Assembly: GCF_013141825.1 (NCBI RefSeq)
Contig: NZ_RZNH01000002.1
Span: forward strand, 62,001-126,000
DNA length: 64,000 bases
Direction: 5' to 3'
From: Marinifilum caeruleilacunae
GTDB taxonomy: Bacteria; Bacteroidota; Bacteroidia; Bacteroidales; Marinifilaceae
A model generated the notes under the pieces. That model saw nothing but the letters and a program-made list of their open reading frames with translations. It ran no database searches and had not been told where the DNA came from. The first letter of the stretch is position 1. The number at the start of each line of letters is the position of its first letter. Both the position numbers and the translations under genes were made by a program. This document shows, piece by piece, positions 35,421 through 43,900 of the stretch.

Positions 35421-36773
35421 TTATATTTTTCCAAACGTATTTTTCTTCATATATGCTCTAAGCAGTAGGTACATAACCAATCCCTTTAAGATACTACTTC
35501 CTGTGATACTCCACCAAACGCCATTTAAACTTAGGAAGGTATAGAAACCCAGGAAATATGCTCCAGGCAATCGTAATGATGTAAAAATAACACTTACTGC
35601 TGCCGATATGTTTGTTTTTCCCAAGCCATTAAATACACCTGCATTAATCATTTCGAGGCACATAAACAATTGAGATACTGCTAAAATCATAAGGTATTCC
35701 TTACCCATAAGGATACTTTCCTGTTCGGGCACGAAAATGGAAAATAGGGTTTCGGGTAATAACAAAAACAGAACGGTTGTTACACTACCCACTGCAAAAG
35801 ACATGCGCCAGCCTGCTTTGTAGATGTTTGGCACTTTGCTAAGGTTTTTAGCACCATAGCTCTGCCCTACCATAATGGTAACTGCCTGCATAAAGCCACC
35901 TACAATCATAAAAGTGATCGATTCTATTTGCACACCAATTTTCTGTACTGCAATGGCATTGGGTCCCCACTCGGCAATAATCCTTGCCAAAAAGATATAA
36001 ATAATAGAAAAAGAAACCCTCTGAATGGCAGCCGGTGTACCCACCGCAAATATGGTTTTGAATTTTTCAAGGTTTGGTAAAATGCCATGGAAATTGATAT
36101 TGGTAGTTTTCTTGTAGATGACTAGAAAATAGATCAAACTCAAGCTACGGCCAATAATGGTAGCATAAGCAGCACCATCTACTCCAAGCTTTAAACCAAA
36201 AATAAGTAAAGGATCGAGTGCAATATTGGCAATGGTTCCTATTAAACTGGCCTTAAAGGATATTTTAGTCTTCGAATGGGCATTAAAAACGCTAATAAAC
36301 AATAAGTTTGCATAGCTCATAATCACACCAAATGTGCTAATTACAAGATAGGATACCGCCATCTCGTTCACCTCGGGATCCTGCATCTTAAAAAAGTTGA
36401 TGAACTTCTCGGGAAAGGCCCAAAAGATGGTAGAAAACAAGGCAGCTATCAACCCAATACCCCAAAGTGCCGAAGTGGCAAATCGTCCGGCAGCTTCATC
36501 GTCTTTTGCGCCCACCGAATGTGCAATTTTGATGTTGGCACCCACAGTAACAATGGAGGCCATTGCCCAACCCAAATGCAGGAAAAATCCGGCTGATCCT
36601 ACAGCTGCTACGGCATTACTTCCCAATGATCCTACCCATATCATATCGGTAAGATTATATGCTGTGTGCAGTAAATAAGACCCAATAATTGGAATGGCCA
36701 ATTTCAAAAGGTCTTTCCCCACGGCCGAATATTGTTGTTCTCGTTGAAAGAAACGAGTAAAAAATCTGATCAT
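35421..36773 (-). CDS. MATE family efflux transporter
   Basis: This 450-residue protein has twelve predicted helices in two similar halves. MATE signatures include P-I-I-G-S-Y-L-L and the G-Q-S-Y-G-A-K-N segment at the start of the second half. It exports organic cations or other drugs against H+ or Na+. The start codon follows a T-run that ends a perfect hairpin with no visible ribosome site. gshAB begins two bases downstream, so this exporter may carry thiol-related compounds, but that is inference. Confidence 0.93.
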   Translation of the reverse strand: MIRFFTRFFQREQQYSAVGKDLLKLAIPIIGSYLLHTAYNLTDMIWVGSLGSNAVAAVGSAGFFLHLGWAMASIVTVGANIKIAHSVGAKDDEAAGRFATSALWGIGLIAALFSTIFWAFPEKFINFFKMQDPEVNEMAVSYLVISTFGVIMSYANLLFISVFNAHSKTKISFKASLIGTIANIALDPLLIFGLKLGVDGAAYATIIGRSLSLIYFLVIYKKTTNINFHGILPNLEKFKTIFAVGTPAAIQRVSFSIIYIFLARIIAEWGPNAIAVQKIGVQIESITFMIVGGFMQAVTIMVGQSYGAKNLSKVPNIYKAGWRMSFAVGSVTTVLFLLLPETLFSIFVPEQESILMGKEYLMILAVSQLFMCLEMINAGVFNGLGKTNISAAVSVIFTSLRLPGAYFLGFYTFLSLNGVWWSITGSSILKGLVMYLLLRAYMKKNTFGKI

Positions 36774-36819
36774 AAAAAAAACTCGAAATACAAGTACAAA
36801 AGTACAACCTATTTCGAGT
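36774..36819 (-). terminator. Terminator/attenuator hairpin with embedded promoter element, before MATE gene
   Basis: On the minus strand ACTCGAAATA (36819-36810) pairs perfectly with TATTTCGAGT (36790-36781), and eight T lead straight into the MATE ATG. The loop holds TACTTTTG (36804-36797), a good -7 element. The structure can end transcripts from doxX, act as a MATE attenuator, or serve as an operator around a MATE promoter. Confidence 0.65.
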
Positions 36820-36865
36820 ATTAGTTCTTAATCTATTGTTAATTTATTACCGATTTCCAATATCT

Positions 36866-36907
36866 GTTTACTGATAACTCATCATCGATAACTCATCACT
36901 ATTCACT
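36866..36907. repeat. Heptamer tandem repeat tract
   Basis: Six imperfect 7-bp units: GTTTACT, GATAACT, CATCATC, GATAACT, CATCACT and ATTCACT. It lies between the MATE promoter region and the doxX stop. It resembles short tandemly repeated repetitive (STRR) elements known from cyanobacteria; no function is known here. Confidence 0.6.
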
Positions 36908-36910
36908 AAT

Positions 36911-37309
36911 CTATTCTTTCCAGAATCCTCTTTGGTTTCCCAAACGGAACTTACCCGGTCCGATTAAAGCAACAGCCAATGCTGCAAAAAGATATAGCGC
37001 ATTCAACTCAACAACCAAACCTCCATACTTTGTAAAGCTGAAAATTTCGTGAGCATGAGCCGCTGCGGTAGCAACAAACATGGTAAAAGCAATTAATAAT
37101 CCTGAAACTCTTGTGTATAATCCAAGAATCATTAATAGTGGTGCAACTATCTCTCCCAGGTATACTCCATAGGCAAGAAACTGTGGCATTCCCGATTGTC
37201 CTAACATGTATTTTACACCGCCAATGCCGTGCATTAGTTTATGAATTCCATGGGGTAGCATTAGTCCGGCTACACTAATTCTTAATAGTAGTTTTCCTAA
37301 ATTTTCCAT
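36911..37309 (-). CDS. DoxX family membrane protein
   Basis: This 132-residue protein has four predicted helices and the DoxX pattern G-K-L-L-L-R-I-S-V-A-G-L-M-L-P-H-G at the N terminus, then G-L-Y-T-R-V-S-G-L-L and F-S-F-T-K-Y-G-G. Family members are inner-membrane proteins, some linked to thiol or sulfur oxidation and oxidative stress (the MRE complex in mycobacteria). It is divergent from the MFS gene. A perfect hairpin before the MATE gene is its likely transcript end. Confidence 0.88.
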   Translation of the reverse strand: MENLGKLLLRISVAGLMLPHGIHKLMHGIGGVKYMLGQSGMPQFLAYGVYLGEIVAPLLMILGLYTRVSGLLIAFTMFVATAAAHAHEIFSFTKYGGLVVELNALYLFAALAVALIGPGKFRLGNQRGFWKE

Positions 37310-37391
37310 TATTCTTATTTTAAATTCAATAGCTAAAATAGAAAGTAATTCCTTAATAAAATGTTAACTCTCTAATTATTAATTTCGATAG

Positions 37392-37418
37392 ATTGATAAA
37401 CAAAATCAATTACCTTTG
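37392..37418 (+). promoter_or_regulatory. MFS promoter with adjacent inverted repeat
   Basis: ATTGAT (37392-37397) and ATCAAT (37405-37410) form an inverted repeat with a 7-nt spacer, touching the -7 element TACCTTTG (37411-37418). The arms resemble FNR half-sites, but the spacing differs from the usual four bases. The leader to 37451 is about 27 bases. Confidence 0.45.
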
Positions 37419-37450
37419 CTTATTCTTGCAAGTATCAAGCATTCTATTTC

Positions 37451-38761
37451 ATGAAAAGAAATCCAAATTTTCCATTTGCACCTGCTAAATTTCCCTTCTT
37501 TTATGGTTGGGTAAGTATGGCTGCCGGTACCATTGGCGTACTTTGTAGTATACCGGGGCAAACCATAGGGGTTTCTGTTTTCACCGATTACTTAATAGAT
37601 GAATTGCAATTGAGCAGAGATGCACTAAGTACGGCTTATTTAATTGGTACGGTAGCCAGTTCGAGCATTTTAACCTATGCAGGCAAATTATACGATAAAT
37701 TTGGCGCTCGATTTACGGCAATCTTTTCAGCCATAGCGCTTGCACTTACCCTGGTTTTGTTTTCATTTTCAACTGGTATAGCTGGCCGTTTTTCATCCTT
37801 ATCAGGAATCAAATATTCAATAGTTTCCTTTACCATCGTATCCATTTTATTCTTTGTACTGCGATTTTCGGGTCAAGGAGTCTTAACCCTGGCATCGCGC
37901 AACCTAATTATGAAGTGGTTCGATAAAAAGAGAGGCTTTGCCAACAGTATATCAAGTGCCATACAGTCTTTTGGCTTTGCGGTAGCTCCTTTGTTTATTG
38001 CCATGTTAATTGCCGAATTCAATTGGCAAAATGCCTATTTAATTTTGGCATTGCTCACCATCTTGTTCGTTGGTTTTGCCTACATCTTTTACAGGGATAA
38101 TCCAGAGGAGTGTGGTTTAATTCCCGATGGCAAAATCACTGAAGAATCAGCGAATAAAAATAATGCATTTACTCCCAGCAAAGACTATACACTCAAAGAA
38201 GCACGCAATACCTGGGTATTTTGGATTTTCGCCTTAAGCATCTGTTTCAGTGCCTTTTTTATTACAGGCTTTACATTTAATGTGATATCTATTTTCGAAT
38301 CGGTAGGTTATTCTCAGCAAAAAGCACTTGGGGTTTTTCTTCCTACATCGGTAGTTTCGATTCTTAGTGCCTTTATTGGAAATATTGTGAGCGATTACAC
38401 CCGATTGCAGAAAATACTGGGTGTTTACCTCCTTGCCTGCTTGCTTTCTGCTCTTGGGCTTGCCATTTTGCATATCCCCATAGGCTACTATGTACTTATT
38501 CTAGGAAATGGAGTAATGGGAGGACTGTTTGCCGTGCTTGCCTCCTTAACCTGGCCACGCTTTTTTGGTAAAAAACATTTGGGTGCCATTAGCGGATTAT
38601 CCATGTCGCTTATTGTATTTGCCAGTGCTGTAGCACCCTTGTTTTTCAGCCTGATATTTACCACTACAGGCGCTTATACTTATGCTGGCTATATCAGTGC
38701 ACTTATGGTTGTTGTGCTTTTGGTATTCTTTGGCAAAGCGAAAAACCCTCAGTTGAATTAA
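37451..38761 (+). CDS. MFS transporter, OFA (oxalate/formate antiporter)-like
   Basis: This 436-residue carrier has twelve predicted helices. The N-terminal motif F-F-Y-G-W-V-S-M-A-A-G-T and the loop G-K-L-Y-D-K-F-G-A-R between helices 2 and 3 match the OFA/monocarboxylate group of the major facilitator superfamily. Y-R-D-N-P-E-E-C-G-L ends the first half, as in that group. Substrates are probably small mono- or dicarboxylates; none can be chosen from sequence. It is a single gene with its own promoter. Confidence 0.88.
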   Translation: MKRNPNFPFAPAKFPFFYGWVSMAAGTIGVLCSIPGQTIGVSVFTDYLIDELQLSRDALSTAYLIGTVASSSILTYAGKLYDKFGARFTAIFSAIALALTLVLFSFSTGIAGRFSSLSGIKYSIVSFTIVSILFFVLRFSGQGVLTLASRNLIMKWFDKKRGFANSISSAIQSFGFAVAPLFIAMLIAEFNWQNAYLILALLTILFVGFAYIFYRDNPEECGLIPDGKITEESANKNNAFTPSKDYTLKEARNTWVFWIFALSICFSAFFITGFTFNVISIFESVGYSQQKALGVFLPTSVVSILSAFIGNIVSDYTRLQKILGVYLLACLLSALGLAILHIPIGYYVLILGNGVMGGLFAVLASLTWPRFFGKKHLGAISGLSMSLIVFASAVAPLFFSLIFTTTGAYTYAGYISALMVVVLLVFFGKAKNPQLN

Positions 38762-38900
38762 AATACTGGGGTAATATTGACCCTCCGTATTTCATCCTGT
38801 TATACTGCTTAGTATTCCCTATCTTGATATAGAAATAAAAAAAAATTCCCTTAGGTGTAATAATCTTTTAATTCTGCCACTAATTAAGAAAAAACAAATA

Positions 38901-39386
38901 GTGAGTAACGATTTTTATACATCATCGATTTTACCTTATGCCGCTATCATTATTAAGATATGCCGTGCATATACTAACACGCAAGAAGATTTCGAAGATT
39001 ACTATCAGGAAGTCTGTTTGCAAATTTGGAGGAGCCGAAAAAACTTTAAAGGACAATCGGAATGGTCTACCTGGATCTACCGACTAACACTTAATGTTTG
39101 CTTAACCCTCCTGAAGAAAAAGAATCATCAGCATGTGGCAAGCGATTATTTGCCTGACGAGGCAAGTGAACACCAAAATGTTTTTGCAGATGAATCATTA
39201 AATCAATTGTATGATGCCATTAGGCAGTTATCTGAGGTCGACCGCGGAATAATACTTCTGTACCTGGAAGAGAAATCATACAAAGAAATTGCAGACATTA
39301 TAGGTAGTAATTCGAACAATATTGGTGTGAGAATTAAAAGAATTAAGGAACGATTAAAAAAATTACTAAATGGAAAAGTCTATTGA
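38901..39386 (+). CDS. ECF-type RNA polymerase sigma factor
   Basis: This 161-residue sigma-70 family protein has region 2 (Y-Y-Q-E-V-C-L-Q-I-W ... S-T-W-I-Y-R-L-T-L-N-V-C) and region 4 (L-S-E-V-D-R-G-I-I-L-L-Y-L-E-E-K-S-Y-K-E-I-A). Only these two domains are present, as in ECF sigmas. The start is a GTG at 38901. It overlaps the next gene by 17 bases, so that membrane protein is a candidate anti-sigma factor. Confidence 0.92.
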   Translation: MSNDFYTSSILPYAAIIIKICRAYTNTQEDFEDYYQEVCLQIWRSRKNFKGQSEWSTWIYRLTLNVCLTLLKKKNHQHVASDYLPDEASEHQNVFADESLNQLYDAIRQLSEVDRGIILLYLEEKSYKEIADIIGSNSNNIGVRIKRIKERLKKLLNGKVY

Positions 39387-40023
39387 AACAATATGGAACG
39401 AAGGGTTTTTAAATAAGGATAGTATTGTTGTACCCAAACTTAATAATTTATACAATCAGAAGTCGAAACACCTTATTGGGAAGTTCAAACGAATGGGCAG
39501 GAACAACCTGTATGGAATTGTAATTGGTGCAAGCTTTATGCTTATCCTCTCCTTCTTTTTAAAAATACCAATCATTGGCAGCTTGTTCTTCTTATCGCTA
39601 ATGCTTGTAGTATGGGCAGGAAAAAAGCAAAACGATAAGTTGGAAGAGCTAGACGTATCGCTCAGCAGTTACGATTACCTAAAGTCCTTTGATGCCTGGT
39701 TAAACAATGCCATATCGCAGTACATGAAAATCTTTAGGTTTTTATATCCACTGCTTTTCCTGGCCATTATTTTAGGTACGCTTTACGCTGATATGAGTCC
39801 TTTTCTAAGAGAGAGAACCATTGATAAAATCATGAATGATCCGGACACGGTATTATTATTTGGCTTGCCCATTTACTATATCACTCCAATGCTTGTTTTC
39901 CTGGCACTGGTTTTTCTTTTCAGCGATAAAATATACTTGTTTGATATCAAACTGATTTATGGCAATATCTTTAGAAAACTAAAAGAAACCATTGCCGATA
40001 TGGAGGAACTTCGTGCCTCTTAA
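39370..40023 (+). CDS. Membrane protein, candidate anti-sigma partner
   Basis: This 217-residue protein has a soluble N-terminal segment of about 45 residues, four predicted helices (about 48-65, 68-84, 118-136, 165-180) and an amphipathic C terminus. I recognise no anti-sigma domain (no zinc H-x-x-x-C-x-x-C, no FecR). Its 17-base overlap with the sigma gene is the usual arrangement for sigma/anti-sigma pairs. Control of the sigma through the soluble N terminus is inference. Confidence 0.75.
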   Translation: MEKSIETIWNEGFLNKDSIVVPKLNNLYNQKSKHLIGKFKRMGRNNLYGIVIGASFMLILSFFLKIPIIGSLFFLSLMLVVWAGKKQNDKLEELDVSLSSYDYLKSFDAWLNNAISQYMKIFRFLYPLLFLAIILGTLYADMSPFLRERTIDKIMNDPDTVLLFGLPIYYITPMLVFLALVFLFSDKIYLFDIKLIYGNIFRKLKETIADMEELRAS

Positions 40024-40033
40024 AATATAAAAT

Positions 40034-40081
40034 AAAGTGCGTAAAGAATACCTTATAGGGTGATCGCTTTACGCACTTTTA
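40034..40081. terminator. Strong bidirectional terminator
   Basis: AAAGTGCGTAAAG (40034-40046) and CTTTACGCACTTT (40067-40079) pair perfectly over 13 bp around a 20-nt loop, with T on one side and A on the other. It lies between convergent genes. Confidence 0.85.
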
Positions 40082-40095
40082 CTTGTAAACTATTC

Positions 40096-40629
40096 TTATT
40101 TCTTCAAATCGTGTACCAATCTGTTGATTGGAATCAAATCGAACTCGCCGAATTTTTCCAATTCATAATGCTTTATAAACTCTTGGTTAATCATGAAAAT
40201 TTTGCTGTTGTAGGTATCCTGTGGGTAAGTATTTTCGGCATGAAAATCGTCAAACTCAGTAAAATTAAACGGACAAGCCGATAATTCCCATGCATCGCCC
40301 TCCTGGTTCATATACAATAATGGCAAACCATGAGTTCTACAAATAAACGGACGCGATGCATAGATCTGACACAAATCATCAATCAGGAAATTGCACTCCT
40401 CGGCATCCTCATCCAGTTCCCTGTAACTTGCAGGAGGATTTTGCTTTAACTCGTCCAGAATTGAAAAATATTCAACCGGTAAAACCTGGAAATTCATGCA
40501 GCATTCCGAACATCCTTTTTTACAGGCCATATGCTCATTGTGCAAATTTGCCAGTTTTTCACTTAGTTCACTTACCTCATCTCTTAACTGGCGATACTTT
40601 GCCAATTCCTCTTTTGCCATTTCGTTCAT
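40096..40629 (-). CDS. YkgJ family cysteine-cluster protein
   Basis: This 177-residue protein has the metal-binding pattern C36-x3-C40-x2-C43-C44 (C-K-K-G-C-S-E-C-C), followed by E-C-N-F-L, a further Cys in D-D-L-C-Q-I-Y and F-I-C-R-T-H-G. This is the YkgJ/UPF0153 'putative zinc- or iron-chelating' family. The C-x-I-Y-x-x-R-P-x-x-C-R segment is its hallmark. The metal and role are unsettled. It begins with a short helix and is cytoplasmic. Confidence 0.9.
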   Translation of the reverse strand: MNEMAKEELAKYRQLRDEVSELSEKLANLHNEHMACKKGCSECCMNFQVLPVEYFSILDELKQNPPASYRELDEDAEECNFLIDDLCQIYASRPFICRTHGLPLLYMNQEGDAWELSACPFNFTEFDDFHAENTYPQDTYNSKIFMINQEFIKHYELEKFGEFDLIPINRLVHDLKK

Positions 40630-40781
40630 ATCAATTCTATTTTCTGCAAAAATAAAAAAACTAGTCTCAATTTATAATATGAGACCTCTTTGTAAGCATA
40701 TTTAATAATTCCATTGTTATTTATGTTATATTTACACTTACAAAACATAAGCTATCCTATCAACAAAACTTATACCTTACC

Positions 40782-41777
40782 ATGAAAAACTTACTACCTA
40801 TCATTCTATTGTTCTTTCTATTTAATTCTTGCGAAAAAAGCCATACAGAATCAGAAGGTATTGAATTAATGTTCGACCAGGTATGGCAGGATTTCGATCG
40901 GACCTACTCCTATTTTGAATTGAAAGGTGTGGATTGGGACGCCTGCTACGACAAGTACAGACCTATGGTGGTAAATGGAGAAACCAGTTTGGATGAACTG
41001 GAAAAGATTATTGCCAACATGAGCCTTGAACTTAAAGATTTGCATGTAAGATTTTATGCGGGTGATCATAGATACCAGTACAACAATGACGATCAATTCA
41101 CAAGAAATTCACCTGAAAATGCTGGAAAATATCTATCAAAGCTTATATATAGCAACAAAAACATTGCTTTTGGCGAAATCCAAAATTCAGACTATGCCTA
41201 TTTGCGTTTTTTCAATTTAAGCAATAACGGAAATTTTGATTACCTCAATAATATTTTATCAAAACTAAATGATTACCAGGCATTAGTTCTGGACATAAGA
41301 GATAATTCCGGGGGAAATGACAATATTGCCAAACAGTTTGTGAACAGACTTAGTGTAGAAGAAAGAGTATTTGAATATTGTAGATTTAGAAATGGCCCCA
41401 ATCACGACGATTTTCAGGCCTGGCAGGAAAGAAAACTGGTACCCAATAACCCAATTGGTTTTACCAGGCCCATTATTGTTTTAACAAACAGATTTGTAGT
41501 AAGCTCAGCCGAAGCCTTTACCGCCATGATGAGTGTTTTGCCAAATGTTACCATTGTTGGGGATACCACCAGGGGAGCCACAGGAAATCCAAAAGAGTTT
41601 AGCCTTTCAAATGGATGGAAATATTACATTTCAAGCTGGCAGGCAGTTACTGCAGATTATGAATATATTGAAGACAAGGGCATTGCTCCGGATTTTGCTG
41701 TAACAAATACCCAGCAATCTATTGAAGAAGGTAAAGATTTAATCCTTGAAAAAGCCATTGAGCTTTTAAACAATTAA
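40782..41777 (+). CDS. S41 family peptidase lipoprotein
   Basis: This 331-residue protein has a lipoprotein signal (L-F-N-S-C17) and a C-terminal-processing-type (S41) peptidase domain. The strand/turn L-D-I-R-D-N-S-G-G-N and V-V-S-S-A-E-A-F (catalytic Ser about 241/242) with G-D-T-T-R-G-A-T-G fit the family. A PDZ domain is not evident, so substrate selection differs from CtpA/Prc. It is likely held on the outer or inner membrane. It is transcribed alone. Confidence 0.9.
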   Translation: MKNLLPIILLFFLFNSCEKSHTESEGIELMFDQVWQDFDRTYSYFELKGVDWDACYDKYRPMVVNGETSLDELEKIIANMSLELKDLHVRFYAGDHRYQYNNDDQFTRNSPENAGKYLSKLIYSNKNIAFGEIQNSDYAYLRFFNLSNNGNFDYLNNILSKLNDYQALVLDIRDNSGGNDNIAKQFVNRLSVEERVFEYCRFRNGPNHDDFQAWQERKLVPNNPIGFTRPIIVLTNRFVVSSAEAFTAMMSVLPNVTIVGDTTRGATGNPKEFSLSNGWKYYISSWQAVTADYEYIEDKGIAPDFAVTNTQQSIEEGKDLILEKAIELLNN

Positions 41778-41824
41778 TCGGTGCTCGCTACGCACTTACT
41801 TTCAAGAGTTAACTGTTTACAGGT

Positions 41825-41866
41825 ATTGATAATTGTTAATTGATAATTGTTAATTGATAATTGCTC
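41825..41866. repeat. Heptamer tandem repeat tract (three 14-bp copies)
   Basis: ATTGATAATTGTTA occurs twice in tandem, followed by ATTGATAATTGCTC. Equally, it is six 7-bp units (ATTGATA, ATTGTTA, alternating). It lies between an S41 peptidase gene and the sfsA stop, and matches the period of the tract at 36866-36907. Confidence 0.7.
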
Positions 41867-41871
41867 ACTGA

Positions 41872-42570
41872 TTACTGGCTTAATTCAAAAGGCAAAATAT
41901 CAGCCAATTCTATTTTCTCAGGCCCAACAAGAGCACGTATGGGGTAAATCTCTACCCCATTTTCATAAGCCTGTTTTAAACTTGCGGCATAATCAGGATC
42001 AATATCGAATGCAGGTGTAAAAATGTCAACATCATTGCGTTGTATTACATACACCATTACAGCTCTCTTTCCCTCCTTTTTCACTCTTATTAAGGTTTCG
42101 AGGTGCTTCTTTCCCCTTGTAGTTACCGCATCAGGGAAACGTGCATATTTACCATCTTTTAAGCTTACATTCTTTACCTCAATAAAGCACTCTTCTGTTT
42201 CGTTGCTTGCAAACACATCAAATCTACTGTCTTCAAACTTCACTTCTCTCTTTACATGAGTATATCCCTTTAAACTTTCAATTTCCTGTTGCTTAACTGC
42301 TTCATACACCAATAGGTTGGGTACAGCCGTATTAATTCCTACCCAATTGCCACCAATTTTAATCATCTCCCAGGTATATTTGGTTTTGCGTTTGGGATCG
42401 TCTACATGAGTGAGGTATACCTCGGCACCTTCCTCTAAACAAGACTTCATACTACCCGAATTTGAGGTATGAGCAACCACAATTTCACCATTATCCAATT
42501 CCATATCGGTTAAAAAGCGTTTGTATCGTCTAATTAATTTGCCATGAACCAAAGCTTTGGGAAATATCAT
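41872..42570 (-). CDS. sfsA: DNA-binding nuclease SfsA
   Basis: This 232-residue protein belongs to the SfsA family (sugar fermentation stimulation protein A, a DNA-binding nuclease). It has an OB-like N-terminal region (F-L-T-D-M-E-L, H-T-S-N-S-G-S-M) and a PD-(D/E)xK-type site in R-F-D-V-F-A ... C-F-I-E-V-K-N. The start giving M-I-F-P-K-A-L-V-H-G yields the usual family length; the open frame extends 53 codons further into the divergent gene, which is unlikely. Confidence 0.92.
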   Translation of the reverse strand: MIFPKALVHGKLIRRYKRFLTDMELDNGEIVVAHTSNSGSMKSCLEEGAEVYLTHVDDPKRKTKYTWEMIKIGGNWVGINTAVPNLLVYEAVKQQEIESLKGYTHVKREVKFEDSRFDVFASNETEECFIEVKNVSLKDGKYARFPDAVTTRGKKHLETLIRVKKEGKRAVMVYVIQRNDVDIFTPAFDIDPDYAASLKQAYENGVEIYPIRALVGPEKIELADILPFELSQ

Positions 42571-42655
42571 AAAGTAATTTTTAGAAAAGTGATTAATGAA
42601 TAGCAAATATATATCGATTTCACCTACTTTTGCCTCATTACCTTTGAGTTTTTGA

Positions 42656-43900
42656 ATGATGAGCAGCAGCAAAGATCCCAAAATATTTGTATACAATCCT
42701 ACTTGCGAAATTGCCATTGCCAATGGCACGGTAAGTTATATGCCTAATAAAATGCTTTCCCAATTCGAGAAAGACCTGGATGTACTGCCCATGTATTTTG
42801 CCAAAGAGAAGGATATTGTATTGGTTGATCGCATTCCTGATCAGGAATTTATTGCTAGCATACAAAAAACTGGCCTGTCCATACCTGCATTTAGGAAATT
42901 TGAAGCATCGCTTCGAGATAAGGATTTTATCAGCCTAAATAAGGAAAGCCTTGAACCCTGGGGGTGGAGTCCAAGAATTCATCACATTTTTAATGAATTA
43001 AAAAGCGCTTGCTCGCCAGCTTTTAGTAATCGTGCGAACTCCAATTGGAAGAAAGAACACAAAGACTTATACAGCCGCAAAAAGGCATTGGAAATCTTAC
43101 ATACTTTTCTTGATAATTCGAGACAAGACAAGTATATCGATAAGCAAGATACAGCGAAAATATGCACATCTGTTTCCCATGTTGAAGAACTGATATCTGC
43201 CTGGAAGCAAATTGTAATTAAAGCTCCCTGGAGCTCTTCGGGAAGAGGCTTACAGGTATTGCGCCAATCGCATTTGAACGATTCCATTGTACAATGGATT
43301 AAAGGAACACTGGACTTGCAGGGATATTTGATGGTAGAGCCTTTGCTAAACAAGCAATTCGATTTTTCATTGCAGTATTATATCCATGAAAATGGTAAAA
43401 TAGATTTTTTGGGCAATGGTTTCTTTTCGACCAATAGTAATGGGCAGTACGATAGCAATATTTTGGGAGGCATGCCCGAAGAAATGCAAAAATATCTGCC
43501 CAAAAAAGACATGCAAGAATTGGCAGATGGTATAAAAGAGGTCTTAGGCAGCGATCTTGCAAAAAATTACTGTGGCTATTTGGGAGTTGACTGTATGTTG
43601 TTCCTCGATCAGGATCAGAAAATGAGAATACAGCCTTGCCTGGAAATTAATCTACGTTACAATATGGGAACGCTTGCCCTGATTTTCGATCAATACCTGC
43701 ACCCTGAAAGCAAGGGAGTATTCAAGGTGCATTTTCAGCCTAAATCAACTTTCGACCAGTTCCATAAATCGATGAGTGATAAACATCCTTTTAAAATAAA
43801 GGATGGAAAATGGCATGAAGGATACCTTCCTTTGGTGAGTTTCACACAAAACAGAATTTTTGGCGCTTACCTTTCACTCGAAAGCATAAAAAAACAATAA
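42656..43900 (+). CDS. ATP-grasp-like protein of unknown function
   Basis: This 414-residue protein carries an ATP-grasp pattern: K189-A-P-W-S-S-S-G-R-G (ATP-binding loop), M-V-E-P-L-L-N-K-Q-F-D and C-L-E-I-N-L-R-Y-N-M-G (metal-binding strand). The N-terminal F-V-Y-N-P-T-C-E-I-A-I-A-N-G segment is not one I can assign to a pathway. It would ligate a carboxylate to an amine or thiol using ATP, but the substrate is unknown. It is divergent from sfsA and ends inside a terminator hairpin. Confidence 0.75.
   Translation: MMSSSKDPKIFVYNPTCEIAIANGTVSYMPNKMLSQFEKDLDVLPMYFAKEKDIVLVDRIPDQEFIASIQKTGLSIPAFRKFEASLRDKDFISLNKESLEPWGWSPRIHHIFNELKSACSPAFSNRANSNWKKEHKDLYSRKKALEILHTFLDNSRQDKYIDKQDTAKICTSVSHVEELISAWKQIVIKAPWSSSGRGLQVLRQSHLNDSIVQWIKGTLDLQGYLMVEPLLNKQFDFSLQYYIHENGKIDFLGNGFFSTNSNGQYDSNILGGMPEEMQKYLPKKDMQELADGIKEVLGSDLAKNYCGYLGVDCMLFLDQDQKMRIQPCLEINLRYNMGTLALIFDQYLHPESKGVFKVHFQPKSTFDQFHKSMSDKHPFKIKDGKWHEGYLPLVSFTQNRIFGAYLSLESIKKQ

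Noticed and set aside
42571-42729. N-terminal 53-codon extension of sfsA
   Set aside because: It would overlap the divergent ATP-grasp-like gene and add residues foreign to the SfsA family, whose usual length fits the ATG at 42570.
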